Source: Gracilaria gracilis (lineage: Eukaryota; Rhodophyta; Florideophyceae; Gracilariales; Gracilariaceae). Taken from it: a stretch of DNA of 64,000 nt. The DNA is taken from contig JARGSG010000091.1 in the NCBI GenBank assembly GCA_030374805.1, positions 124,001-188,000 on the forward strand, read 5' to 3'. This document shows, one piece after another, positions 1 to 9,708 of this stretch. The stretch's first letter is position 1. The number at the start of each line of letters is the position of its first letter. The position numbers and the translations under genes were made by a program. Below the pieces are notes generated by a model. The model saw only the letters and a program-made list of their open reading frames with translations. It ran no database searches and had not been told where the DNA came from.

Positions 1-256
1 GCCCACCGCCGCAGAGCATGAAATATCACAGATGATTTGCCCGGCGCTGTTGAGCTTCTTGACCTTTCCGCAGCATTTCAAAACTTTGGAGTTCACGAGT
101 TTCTGCTTTTCGCTCTTGCTCTTATTCCTGTATCTGCGCCAGTGGAATCGTCCAACGATGCTTTTCTTGTAGATACTGTCACATCGCTTATCTCGGGCTT
201 GGGCGATTGTGAGGACAGCGAGAATGAGGGCTGCAAAAAAAGATGGCTCGGACCAT
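1..256 (-). CDS. Small secreted cysteine-containing protein, 5' part, apparent frameshift, runs off left edge
   Basis: The only ATG downstream of a good TATA box is at 256 (minus strand). Its frame closes after about 22 codons. If one T of the T7 run (A235-241 on the plus strand) is skipped, the frame becomes a classic signal peptide (M-V-R-A-I-F-F, then A-A-L-I-L-A-V-L-T-I-A-Q-A). It is followed by a basic mature part with scattered Cys (RDKRCDS, KCCGKV, ICDISC) that stays open to the window edge, about 80 residues in all. A 14-bp direct repeat (218-231 and 260-273, spacing 42) overlaps the hydrophobic core. Either the T7 run is a sequencing or mutational frameshift, or T7-GCAG is a 3' splice acceptor and the start lies upstream. 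Function is unknown; secretion is inferred from the leader only. Confidence 0.45.
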
Positions 257-373
257 AGTGCGAGAATGAGGGCAAGAGCGGGGAACGTAGGCTCGTTTGT
301 ATTTCGAAAAGGTTGTGAACTGTAGGTGGTTGTCGTTGGGATGTGAAACCCCTCTTGGAGCCGTGCAGGGAGT

Positions 374-383
374 CCTTTTTATA
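374..383 (-). promoter_or_regulatory. TATA box of the left-edge secreted-protein gene
   Basis: TATAAAAAGG on the minus strand, about 120 bp upstream of the ATG at 256. The match to the TATA consensus and the spacing suit a short 5' UTR. It supports transcription towards the left edge. Confidence 0.55.
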
Positions 384-499
384 CGGTACGAGGTGGGTTT
401 TGTTGTTCAAATTTTTCCAGCGTCTGCAACGTCTGGCATGACGGGGGGTGAAAGGGATGTACGCGTTGTTGAGAGGCACGAAGGCCAGAGAATGTCTCA

Positions 500-1900
500 A
501 GACTCCATATTATGGAACAAAGACGCGGGTCTTATTGAAAGAGAGAAAGAATAAGGGTAAACTCAGTATAGAAAAACGTAGAAGTGTAGAATGTAAGAAA
601 GTGTGTTCAAAAGGTATCTCAACCTTTGAGCAAAGAAGTGTGAGAGGTGTGAGCGTTAGAGGCTCATGAGTTTTGTTGTAACCCCGATTGTTTTCATAAG
701 TTGTTTCCAAGGTAAGAATCTAGAATGGCTCTTGGGTTGAGACAGTACTACGTATGTAGGTTTTGCCTTTTTGTAGAGAGAAACTCTCTAGATCACTTCG
801 ACACAAGCGGCAGCAAAAGAGCTTGTCCCCGAAATGAGCTGGACTTGTCGTGCTGGTTGCTGGCCGTCACGTTGGGTGGCAACCATCTATTTTAAGATAC
901 ACGTCACGAGAAGCTCAAAAAGCTCGGTGACACACGTGACCGCGCTGACCACGCGCGTCTCATACGAGTGCCGTCGCACGCTGCTATCACATCGTGCGCG
1001 CATTCCCCCCGATGCCACCGCTTTTTCAACAGTGCTTGCGCTAGATATGCGCGCCGCTCGCGGCGGCGCAAACGCCCGTCACCTTCGTCTTCTGCAACAG
1101 TGCGAACGGCCTCGGTAACGACAGCGACTGACGACTGAGGTTTTATAGTTGTACGGTACATGTAGTAACCTACACGCAGTTAGGGGCTTAGTAAGTTACC
1201 GTATATGTAAACACGAGAGGTGATTCCAGGAGTAGAGGGCAATGTCAGCTGCGATGCACACCGTGAATGCAACAAAAGTAGAGTGCCAACACGGACACTT
1301 GCCGATAATCAGGTAGAGTAACACGACGCGGAGCAATGACTTGGCGTTGACTCTGTTTTAGAACTTGTTGCGTGGCGCTTTTGTACCGGTTTGCATTGAT
1401 TGTGTGTGCGGCTATAAAGCCGGCGACCGCCGGTAAATAAGCGAGAAGGTTTGAGGACATTGTCATTGAATGCTGTTGCTTGCGAGAAGCAGCAGCGTTC
1501 AACAAAAGAAGGGTTAGTATCGCGTGCTTGGTCAAGTTTTAAAAAAACTCGCGATACCATACTTGTAACAAAGACGGTTTACGTTTGCTCGTGCTGGCAG
1601 TTCTATGCCCTGGGAGCCGAGCAATCTGCATTCTCGGAACGCCTATTGTATTGCAGTGTATTTCAAACTCAAGCCTGTGATGTAACTAACAGACTAGAAC
1701 TACAACCTCGATCTCCGTAGTGCAACCCCCTCGCCAAATAAACGTTGGTTGCAAAGCTGGAGTTTCACCGAGTTTCATAAAGATGTCAAGGACTTTCCAT
1801 ATTCCCTTCACATCTTACTCTTTACCTTCAACCGCGAGCAATCCCATTTCTCGCCAACTTATTCTTCTGCTTAAGAAAGTCTGGCGCACTGCAACGCAAC
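500..1900. other. Intergenic, no recognisable gene
   Basis: Only short overlapping open frames on both strands, none with a domain, signal peptide or family resemblance I can see. I found no RNA gene and no repeat shared with the rest of the window. Confidence 0.5.
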
Positions 1901-2410
1901 CTACAGTTCGTTGCATGCACCACTGTTTGGACGATCAGCCGCAATGAAACCCGGGTCAGTAATAACGCAAGTAAGCCCAGGCGCACACTTTACCGGACGT
2001 GAGAAATGCACGGCAGTAGTAGAACAGGTCTCTCCAAGCATCCTGCAACCTAGACCCACAAGGCTGCAGCAGTCCGGTTTATCGCCGGAGATAAAGGGGC
2101 CGTTAGGGATATTCTGGGGGTTGTCGCAATCCTCGTTCGGTCCCGGATCCGGTTGAGATGGCGGTGGTTTTGTAGGAGGAGAATCGATTGGTGTCGTGGG
2201 AGGAACACCGATTGGTCCAGGGCGATACTGCTCTAGTAACCAGCTTACACATGACTGAGGTGGCGGTTGCGGACAGGGGGCCTTGATGCAGACGATCTGA
2301 GTGCGGCATTCTCGAGCCACATTTGAGAAGCAGAACTGAACGGAACAGAGTTCCATTGCGAGCGCGCTGCAAAGAAAGAGCGCGCCTAGGAAAACGTGAG
2401 AGACCTTCAT
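1901..2410 (-). CDS. Secreted cysteine- and proline-rich protein, 169 aa
   Basis: Clean intronless ORF from ATG 2410 to TAG. Residues 1-19 form a signal peptide (K-V-S-H then F-L-G-A-L-F-L-C-S-A-L-A). The mature protein has two Cys-rich blocks. The N-terminal block (residues 22-54) has about seven Cys including a C-I-K-A-P-C motif. The C-terminal block (about 113-166) has a C-C pair, C-R, E-T-C, K-C-A-P-G-L-T-C and a final Cys. A Pro/Thr/Ser-rich linker of about 30 residues (P-P-T-T-P, P-P-T-K-P-P-P) joins them. The spacing suggests disulphide-bonded extracellular modules. The TATA-like box at 2500 lies 90 bp upstream, as for the left-edge gene. I do not recognise the family; a cell-wall or defence role would be a guess. 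Confidence 0.75.
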   Translation of the reverse strand: MKVSHVFLGALFLCSALAMELCSVQFCFSNVARECRTQIVCIKAPCPQPPPQSCVSWLLEQYRPGPIGVPPTTPIDSPPTKPPPSQPDPGPNEDCDNPQNIPNGPFISGDKPDCCSLVGLGCRMLGETCSTTAVHFSRPVKCAPGLTCVITDPGFIAADRPNSGACNEL

Positions 2411-2499
2411 GATGCGGGGCTATGTGGCAAAGAAAAGAGAAGGCGGGATCTGGCCGTCGGCGATCGCAACTGCTGTGTACTGCTGCTGTCGCAACTGCT

Positions 2500-2507
2500 C
2501 TTATAAG
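2500..2507 (-). promoter_or_regulatory. TATA-like box of the 169-aa secreted protein gene
   Basis: CTTATAAG, 90 bp upstream of the ATG at 2410 on the minus strand; placement suits a core promoter. Confidence 0.5.
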
Positions 2508-3331
2508 GCAGGGCTTGACTGAATTTGGAGTTAAGGGATGCGCAATGGAGTATGCCTTACGAACGGCATTGTTGCATTGCTTCTAGGCGGACTGTCTACT
2601 GCGCGCAAAATCTCTCAACCAGCCTCCAGCCTCTAGCTAGAAGAGCGACAAACAATGGCTACAGTTCACGAAATAGGTAACTTACCGACTGTAAACTTTA
2701 TATAGAGCCAAAATTGTTTTGTGCTCTGGTAGTAAGTGCAAACATCCCTCCACTTGCCCTTGGCGGAAGATCATAACGGGGCAAACTGGAGAGCACATAA
2801 AAGCCAGAGAAGCAAGAGAGTCGCCCATGAACATGGGGATGAACATGGGAGAGATCCACGAACCTTTGGAATTCCAAAACACCATACAAGTCTCAAACTA
2901 CAATCACATTGCCACCTTATTGTATCCAAATTCAAGTTCCAACTCGTTGAGCTTTTAAAGCAAAGCATTAATTTGTGTAGTGTAGGTTGTTGCCCTCCGC
3001 GAAATACATAAAGTTAAAGTCGTTGTGCTTCCCGACCGCTACACGTAAGCTTTAGATAAAGTTACCTGTACACCCAGTTACCGCATTTAGTGTCAGCAGG
3101 TATTTAGTGTAACTTCCGTAGGTTATATGTAGCGGCAAATTGCTGGCACAAACAAGTAGTGTAACAATGATCCCATCTTCATAGAAGACACTGCTTTACA
3201 CCACCGACGGCGACAAGTACTCTGGTCGCCGGTACAACCAGAAAAGCCTTCGGATCACCTTCGGTCCTCGCCGTTCAACCGCTCCGACGATGCCTCATGA
3301 TCGCAGGCGAAATGCTCCTCCGACTATTTTG
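2508..3331. other. Intergenic, no recognisable gene
   Basis: Short open frames only. One frame on the plus strand, roughly 3196-3363, is open for about 55 codons (basic, Arg-rich) but has no upstream start and no family I recognise. Confidence 0.4.
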
Positions 3332-3420
3332 AGAAAGAGAAGTCAAAAAGGTTACCAAGGGTAACGCTCCTAGCCCTCTCTAGACTTGTAACGTTCCTAG
3401 CCATCTTGACTTCTCTTTCT
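3332..3420. repeat. Fold-back with 15-bp perfect inverted repeats and a nested hairpin
   Basis: AGAAAGAGAAGTCAA at 3332-3346 is exactly complementary to 3406-3420. Inside lies a second perfect hairpin, GTTACC-AAG-GGTAAC (3351-3365), and two near-copies of TAACGYTCCTAGCC. No coding frame crosses it. It could be a small MITE-like relic or a structured RNA; the sequence does not decide. Confidence 0.55.
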
Positions 3421-3994
3421 GTCTGTTCCCACATCTTCTCAGCTCAAAACCGGCCCTAAAAGTGCCTCTCCCGCCCGCGCGCTGTCGCTGCGCCGCTACA
3501 CCGCGTCCTCCCTGCTGACCCAGCACCGCCAGCCCATCACAACTTTTCCACCACCCGACAGAAGGCAGTAGTACTCTTTGCCAACTGCAAGTCAGTTCTT
3601 GCGGCCCACTGCCTCGTCGGACAACTTGCCAGTTCTTGCATCAAACCAGTTCGGCAATTCAATAGAATAGAATTGGATGGATATCCTCTTCTCCTTAAGT
3701 GTGGTTTATTATTCCCTATTTCGAAAAAACAACAAGCCTACATTACCCACATATAGCCTTCTCTCCTAAACAACGCCAGAAATTTTAAAGGCCATTCTTT
3801 GATAATCTCAATCATTGTTCTTGTCTTTTCTTTCCTGTAGGATAGGCAGTTCACTTCTTCTCGAACAGCTTGTAAGCGGACACCGAAATAAGATGTGATC
3901 TACATCTTTTTTTTGCTTCTGTACCGCATTAGCTTCGTGTTGGTCTTTTGTCTACGTGCGTAGAAACCGGATGAAGATTGTACACACGACCAGT
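3421..3994. other. Intergenic between fold-back and aminopeptidase relic
   Basis: No open frame of note and no repeat seen; several A/T-rich stretches. Confidence 0.4.
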
Positions 3995-4810
3995 TCAGAA
4001 CTGAGCCAAAACCACTTCTGCCACAACCTGGTGGTAACTGTTGATCCATTCAACTTTAGTTTCTGACAACATCTCCCACTTGATCATAGATGTATCTATG
4101 GATGTATCTATTGGTACAAAGGTCTGCCTGTCGAACCCAAGGTAGTTGTTTCCTTCGAATTGACGGACAGTCTGGCCGCCAGACTCTGGCGTTTCACAAC
4201 GTAAAGCAAGTTTTCAATGCGAATACCAGATCGTCGGTCTTCACAGTACACAGGTCCATTGCTCACAATCACTCCTTTCAGCACCTCTACGTCCGATCTT
4301 GGACGGGAAAAAATGTAGTGGGGACCTTCATGAACATTCAGACATGCACCCACCCCGTGCCCAGTGCCATACCTGTAGTCCAACCCGACGCTCCATAGCG
4401 AGACACGGATAAGGGCAGCAACATGGGCCCAGTCGTATCGTCTGGGAACACTACTGAGTCAATTCGGATGTGACCTTGCAAAACTGGCGTGAAACACACT
4501 TTCTCATGATCCGTAGCATTTCCTCCCAGTCTAGAGTCCAAGGTGCATTGTTCGGGTTACATCGGTCGTTCCGTCTACCAACGGTAGGCAACAAAAAAGA
4601 AAAAAAAATTCTGTTAGACTCTGGCGGTTCAGTATGTACCAACGGTAGCGTAACGTTACCTCTGCGGAAGGTTCTTCAGATAGTTTCATGGCCGCATTGA
4701 ACTCGGAAATAGGAGCTTTGCCATAATTCACGTAGTATTGAGCCAACATAGGAACCATGAGAGGGCCACACCGTGGCAAATATGTATGCGCCTCTTGCAC
4801 TCCCTGTAGT
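3995..4810 (-). pseudogene. Xaa-Pro aminopeptidase (peptidase M24B) pseudogene
   Basis: Minus-strand frames give the M24B catalytic half in order but broken: a Y-x-x-Y-G-K-A-P-I-S-E-F-N-A-A-M-K-L stretch (4.7 kb); L-V-D-G-T-T-D-V-T-R-T-M-H (metal-binding Asp pair); C-F-T-P-V-L-Q-G-H-I; D-Y-R-Y-G-T-G-H-G-V-G with N-V-H-E-G-P (metal-binding His); G-I-R-I-E-N (last Glu ligand); and a C-terminal tail ending at TGA 3995. At least three frame changes are needed, and the block between K-L and the first Asp is mostly missing. The N-E-P-G-Y-Y ligand motif reads N-G-P-V-Y-C, so a metal-ligand Glu is gone. The family is a cytosolic Mn/Zn enzyme removing an N-terminal residue before proline. The 5' end is cut off where the tandem array begins. 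Confidence 0.85.
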
Positions 4811-5300
4811 ACTCGTTCAGATTCTACGCGGTCATTACCAACGGTATCAGCGCTTCCACGGATTTTTGTCTGCTCCCTATTTTCACATGCTCTCAAGAAG
4901 CTCACTATCCCTGTCGTTAAACTAGCCAACTCTAAGAACTTCTACTGACATCATCATCTTCTGTAGAAGATTCTACTGACAAGTAGGCGATGGATTACCC
5001 TTCAGAATCTGGCTATTGGTTTCGAGTTGGAAGTGTTTACTTTGTTGGCTGTCTTGGGTTGGGAGCGGCATCGCTCCCGAACAGGACCGGTCGGCTGAAA
5101 AGCACATCATTGAGCGCCACGGTGAGATGCATTTGCTCTGTGACATTGTTGACACTTGTGAACAGTGTCACGAAAGCATGAAGTACATGTAGTACACGTC
5201 GTGTACGTGGTGTTCCTGGTGCGGATTCTTCTCGCCGCGCCTCGCGAGCAGTAAACTTTACGGCAACTCCGCGCCCTGCCCGCTGACGAGCAGCGGGGAG
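4811..5300. repeat. Unit 1 spacer fragment (truncated)
   Basis: About 490 bp of the noncoding spacer found in all other units, lacking its distal part. A short open frame with E-N-R-E-Q-T-K-I-R-G is shared by every spacer and runs here into aminopeptidase-derived sequence; I do not regard it as a gene. Confidence 0.7.
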
Positions 5301-6105
5301 CACAAGTTCATGGGGGACGTGGACAAGGATCTTACTGATGCTCCTGAGCGCGGCCAAAGGCGAGGTGATGGCGCAGGAGGGTTTAATCATCCTGTCCACG
5401 CGTACATTACGCGTTCATTACGGGAATGTGGAAGAAGGCTTCGTCCGCGTCGTCGTAAAAGCCGTCGAAACTGAGCACGGACAGCGTCTGCTTCACCGCG
5501 TCGCTTTCCACGTCGCTTTCCAACACAAAGTGGCCCGAGATGGTGTTGGTGCCGCTGTCGGCCAGTGTAGCGGCCACGATGGACATCATGGCGCCGTTGG
5601 CAGTGATGGAGCACGCGCGCAGGTCCTCAATCAGTTAATCAGCGTGGTGCACTGCACGTCTGGCGGCAGTCCCTTGCGCGTCTTCATGCGGTACGCGATG
5701 GCGATGATGGCGTCGGCCGTGTGGCGCTCCGAAACGAACGTCTCCTCACATATCTCCGACAAGTGTGTCGCCCGCCAGCCAGCGGCGAAACACACGGACA
5801 GCAGCCCGCGCTCGCACAGCTCCTTTCCAACGGCAGCTGGTGATGTGGGGGGCGCGGCGGCGCTCATCATGGCGACGCTGTTCACCAGGGGCTTTGAAAG
5901 GACGGCAGCGTCATGTGGTTGAATGGGCATGCGCTGCGTTCCATGCGGCCCCAGCGCAGTGTGGCGCCCATGACGAGGCGCTGCAGTCGCGAGCGCGAAG
6001 GTGACGCGCTTGCTTGTGCCCTGCACGGAGAACGCGGCGAACATAGAATATGATACGAGGCACATGTCCTGCATCGCGTTTTGTGTTGAACTGCTTCCCC
6101 GCTGC
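5301..6105 (-). pseudogene. Glutaminase (GLS-type) pseudogene, unit 1
   Basis: Minus-strand frames match the glutaminase domain (serine-dependent, beta-lactamase-like fold; glutamine to glutamate plus ammonia). In order: F-S-V-Q-G-T-S-K where the family has the catalytic S-x-x-K in F-S-I-Q-S-I-S-K; M-G-A-T-L-R-W-G with C-P-F-N (family V-G-x-E-P-S-G, F-N); K-P-L-V-N-S (N-P-M-V-N-A); E-T-F-V-S-E-R-H-T; L-R-A-C-S-I-T; V-A-A-T-L-A-D-S-G-T-N (M-A-A-T-L-A-N-G-G); D-N/D-A-D-E-A-F-F; then C-A-I-T-S-P-L-A-A-L-R-S. The catalytic Ser is Gly, and frameshifts and stops separate the blocks. The N-terminal part is missing and the relic directly abuts the receptor stop at 6112, so the two were joined before the array amplified. 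Confidence 0.85.
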
Positions 6106-6111
6106 CCTTTG

Positions 6112-9100
6112 TCACCGCACAATTCGGCACACCCCAGAAAAGTCTGTCGTGAAGTGCAACTCCGTACCGCTGATGTGGCGTAACGCCTTTTCAAAGCTGC
6201 CTAGCACTGTTCCACTCCCCAAGTCGCGCACCTGAAGTGCATCTTCAGATCCATGCGGGGACCACAAGAGCTCGAGCGTGTCGATTCTGCGCTGCCACTC
6301 AGCATCACGTGACATGAGCACACACTCACCGCCACTTGCGGTCAACGCCCACAGCCGTTGCATCAAGCCATCATCCGACGCGACGAAAGTGCCGTCAGCG
6401 CTCACTGCCACACGCTTCACATAACTAGTGTGACCTTGGAGCGGCTGGCCCACGGCGTTGCCGCTTTCTGCGTCCCACACACGCACCGTCTTGTCGTCAG
6501 AGCCTGACACGATGCGAGTGCCGTCGGCGCTCACTGCCACACACCGCACCCAATGGGTGTGTCCTTGGAGCGGCTGCCCCACGGCGTTGCCGCTTTCTGC
6601 GTCCCACACACGCACCGTCATGTCGTACGAGCCTGACACGATGCGAGTGCCGTCGGCGCTCACTGCCATACACCACACCGCATCGGTGTGACCTTGGAGC
6701 GGCTGCCCCACGGCGTTGCCGCTTTCTGCGTCCCACACACGCACCGTCTTGTCGTCCGAGCCTGACACGATGCGAGTGCCGTCGGCGCTCACTGCCAAAC
6801 ACGTCACCCAATCGGTGTGACCTTGGAGCGGCTGCCCCACGGCGTTGCCGCTTTCTGCGTCCCACACACGCACCGTCTTGTCGTCCGAGCCTGACACGAT
6901 GCGAGTGCCGTCGGCGCTCACTGCCACACACTTCACCCTTTCGGAGTGTCCTTTGAGCGGCCGCCCCACCGGTGTGCCGCTGAGCGTGTCCCACAGTTGA
7001 ATAGACCAATCTTCCAACTGGCACGCAAGCCGAGAGCCATCCGCCACAAAATCAACAAAATCACGGTGATTTGGACAGTCGTGTGCAACAGTTTGCTCCA
7101 GAACTCCAGTTTGTCTGTTCCACACACAAACGCGTCCGTCGCTATCCGCTGCCACCACCGTGCGTTGATCAGGTAAGAACGAAAAACATTCCCACTGGCC
7201 TCCTGACGCTTGCAGCTCCTCATGCTTGAAATCCTCGTTCGATTTCTCATACCTTCCCACATGCATGACATCACCGTAGTCCTGCGACAAAATCCAGATT
7301 GCATTAGGCTCTTCACGTATGCAACGTACGCTCCCTGGGACGCGCACAGTTTGAAGTTCACTACCACCGGCTTGTGTCAAGACCCCGCCAGACGCTTTGA
7401 GCCAAGGCTTCGGTGCACACCTTTCCATCCTCTGCACGAAATCCGCCGTCAACTCGCTCCGCGTCGCGTGCCACTGCAGCCGTCCGTGCAGCTGAAACCA
7501 ACCCTCCTCCATCCGCCGGTTGTTGTTCACATACAACGCCCCCATCCTGGCCGCTAGACGCATCATTTGCAGGTGCTCCCGGCGATTTGAATCTTGGCAA
7601 CCGTTGTCGTTGCACATCGCTATTCCATGGTCCAAGTCTTGTTCCACGCTGAGGATTCCGTCTGTCACCTGTCGCTTCACAATCCATTGCGGTTGCGACA
7701 ACAGCCACAATAGGTGCTGCTCATACCCTGCCTTTCGAAGTAGTCTGCAAACATTGTCGTGTATGTATCCATCAGCTTTAACATCCCACCATGCGTGCCG
7801 CAACACCGAATTGGGGAAAGCTCGCTTGGTGGCCCCCGTTACGACTTTTTCTTCCACCGCTCTCTCGCATTCGAGCTGTGGTTCAGATAGCATGTAGTTG
7901 CTCACAACGGTTTTGAAAAAAGCTTGTGTCTCACTTGCTTCATTTGCTTTGCGAACAGCGATATCCAAAATCAAGTCGTGTAGTTTCACAAACACTGAAC
8001 CGGCGCTTCTCCTCATTTGCACAACTGAAACATCTGCAAACAATTCCACCACTTCTTTGGTTTCTGCCAACGAACTCAACTCCCATAACTTCTGCAACAT
8101 TCTGTCAGGAACAGACTGTTGCTTTTGAAGCACACTCAAAGCCCGAAACCAATACTCAATCTTTTCCCTTTCTTGTCCACTACGCTGCTTAAGAACTTGT
8201 AGAGATGACTCCACAATCTTTGGCAGTTTACCATATGACCCAGCCTTTACTTTCATCAAGTCCTTTTGTCGACATTCAACGTCAGCGCGAAATTCTGACC
8301 ATGCGTCCTGCTTTGGTTCGCAATCAAGTGAATATCGTCGTACTGAACCGCCGACAATACTCAACGCGAGCGGAAGGCCATCGCACAATGTGAGAAAAAA
8401 TTCCAACGCCTCCTTGTTTTTGGGGTCAAGCACGGTGCTTTGCTCAAACTCTGCGTGAGTCATCAACATTTGCCGCCACAGGTCCCCAAGCGCTTCCTTT
8501 TCTTTGAACTCAATCAGTTCGTCAGCGCCATCTAGAAAGTACCGGTCTCTGGTTGTGTACACCATTCTACTGTTCCGGTTTACCATCTTACCAAGAGTTG
8601 TCAACACATCAGAGTCTATTCCATTCAAGTGCCAAATATCATCCACCAGAAACAAGCACGAACGTTGCCCAAACCATTTCGATGCCTTCCCAGATGCCTC
8701 TGCAACAGATTTGGCGGTCTTTATCTCGTTTGCCAACTTTGAACCTCCTGCTTCATCAACAATTTTTGCGATTCCTTGCACTATATTCGATATTGCAGCA
8801 TCGTTTCCAAGCTCAAGGTAAAAAATGCCGTCACCAAACACTTTTGTCACGTTACTGCATTCAGCAAGTCCTCGCAAAGCGCATGTCTTACCAACTCCAC
8901 CTTTTCCAGTAGCCACAACCGCCACAATTCGGTTCCCGCTTGTGTTTAGAACCTTATCCAGTAGCTCCCCTTCGCATGTGGTGAGCGAGCCATAGTCCAG
9001 CGTTAATCTAGGTGGATTTCGGGGCACCATGTTGCATGATGTATACTCATCTTGTTGTGCAGGTGCATTGCTTAACACGGGATTGCATCCCTCTAATAAC

Positions 9101-9708
9101 TCAGGTCTCTCTTTTTCAAGGCATGCCAAGATCTTGTTGAGAATGATTTGAATGAACTTTTCTCTGGTGGACGCCATGTCCGGCTGCTTGGAGTTCGTTG
9201 CGCCGACGTCGTTCCGAATGCTCCATAGAGTGGCGGCCGTATCCAATGCATGCCTGACATCTTTGAGCGGTATGATGTCATGCACGGCACGCTTGAAAAG
9301 ACCGTGCTGGTTAAAGAGTGCGCTGTAATTGTCATATATGGTCAGATCGCGGCACTCGTAAGTATGAAAGCGGTAAAAGATAGAGATGAGCATGGGCGGA
9401 GTCTCTTTGGCGGCCACGGCGCGGTCGTAACGGCGGACGAATGCCAGAAGCTCACGCATGGGCCACTCCTTGGCCACAAATTCGGGACTCATAACAAACA
9501 CGCCCACGGGAGCGGTTGCCATGGCGTGTTCCATGACTTTCGGGCAGTGGTCGCCGAGACCGAAGGACTCCTCATCGAGGAAAACGGAGAGACCGTGCTC
9601 GCAAAGGCGTTTCCATAACGGTCGGGCAATTGTTTCTTTGTCCTCACCCGCATGGCTGAGAAAGATGCGGAACTGTGGTGTGTGGGAGGAAGAAGCGCCT
9701 TGCGACAT
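6112..9708 (-). CDS. TIR-NB-ARC-WD40 receptor-like protein 1, 1198 aa, intact
   Basis: Intronless, starting at the ATG giving M-S-Q-G-A-S-S-S-H-T. TIR domain about 11-150 (F-R-I-F-L-S-H-A-G-E-D; V-F-L-D-E-E-S-F-G-L-G-D; F-V-A-K-E-W-P-M-R-E-L). NB-ARC about 240-590: P-loop G-K-G-G-V-G-K-T (268-275), Walker B L-F-L-V-D-D-I-W (352-359), Y-T-T-R-D, G-L-P-L-A-L (444-449), and an MHD variant K-L-H-D-L (575-579) in a winged helix. Helical, APAF1-like segment about 595-775. WD40 propeller about 785-1198: two diverged blades, S-I-Q-L-W-D, then four near-identical 43-residue blades and a terminal one (6330-6970). The family pattern is an ATP/ADP switch that oligomerises and triggers TIR signalling; ligand unknown, probably cytosolic (no signal peptide or TM). 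It shares two unusual blades (C-L-A-V, C-M-A-V) with gene 8. Confidence 0.92.
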   Translation of the reverse strand: MSQGASSSHTPQFRIFLSHAGEDKETIARPLWKRLCEHGLSVFLDEESFGLGDHCPKVMEHAMATAPVGVFVMSPEFVAKEWPMRELLAFVRRYDRAVAAKETPPMLISIFYRFHTYECRDLTIYDNYSALFNQHGLFKRAVHDIIPLKDVRHALDTAATLWSIRNDVGATNSKQPDMASTREKFIQIILNKILACLEKERPELLEGCNPVLSNAPAQQDEYTSCNMVPRNPPRLTLDYGSLTTCEGELLDKVLNTSGNRIVAVVATGKGGVGKTCALRGLAECSNVTKVFGDGIFYLELGNDAAISNIVQGIAKIVDEAGGSKLANEIKTAKSVAEASGKASKWFGQRSCLFLVDDIWHLNGIDSDVLTTLGKMVNRNSRMVYTTRDRYFLDGADELIEFKEKEALGDLWRQMLMTHAEFEQSTVLDPKNKEALEFFLTLCDGLPLALSIVGGSVRRYSLDCEPKQDAWSEFRADVECRQKDLMKVKAGSYGKLPKIVESSLQVLKQRSGQEREKIEYWFRALSVLQKQQSVPDRMLQKLWELSSLAETKEVVELFADVSVVQMRRSAGSVFVKLHDLILDIAVRKANEASETQAFFKTVVSNYMLSEPQLECERAVEEKVVTGATKRAFPNSVLRHAWWDVKADGYIHDNVCRLLRKAGYEQHLLWLLSQPQWIVKRQVTDGILSVEQDLDHGIAMCNDNGCQDSNRREHLQMMRLAARMGALYVNNNRRMEEGWFQLHGRLQWHATRSELTADFVQRMERCAPKPWLKASGGVLTQAGGSELQTVRVPGSVRCIREEPNAIWILSQDYGDVMHVGRYEKSNEDFKHEELQASGGQWECFSFLPDQRTVVAADSDGRVCVWNRQTGVLEQTVAHDCPNHRDFVDFVADGSRLACQLEDWSIQLWDTLSGTPVGRPLKGHSERVKCVAVSADGTRIVSGSDDKTVRVWDAESGNAVGQPLQGHTDWVTCLAVSADGTRIVSGSDDKTVRVWDAESGNAVGQPLQGHTDAVWCMAVSADGTRIVSGSYDMTVRVWDAESGNAVGQPLQGHTHWVRCVAVSADGTRIVSGSDDKTVRVWDAESGNAVGQPLQGHTSYVKRVAVSADGTFVASDDGLMQRLWALTASGGECVLMSRDAEWQRRIDTLELLWSPHGSEDALQVRDLGSGTVLGSFEKALRHISGTELHFTTDFSGVCRIVR
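6330..6970 (-). repeat. WD40 blade array of gene 1: 5 x 129 bp
   Basis: Five consecutive 129-bp coding repeats, the last diverged (S-D-D-G-L-M-Q-R-L-W). Variable residues after G-H read S-E-R-V-K, T-D-W-V-T, T-D-A-V-W, T-H-W-V-R, T-S-Y-V-K. The rest of each blade is almost invariant at DNA level. Confidence 0.95.

Noticed and set aside
93-500. 135-codon minus-strand frame at the left edge as a gene
   Set aside because: It lacks any domain and runs across the TATA box and the better signal-peptide frame.
5338-5922. Plus-strand frame of 194 codons in the glutaminase relic
   Set aside because: GC-rich antisense shadow; the ordered glutaminase motifs are on the minus strand.
6330-6970. 129-bp repeats as CRISPR or satellite
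   Set aside because: They are in-frame coding WD40 blades within an open gene; there are no spacers of the CRISPR kind.
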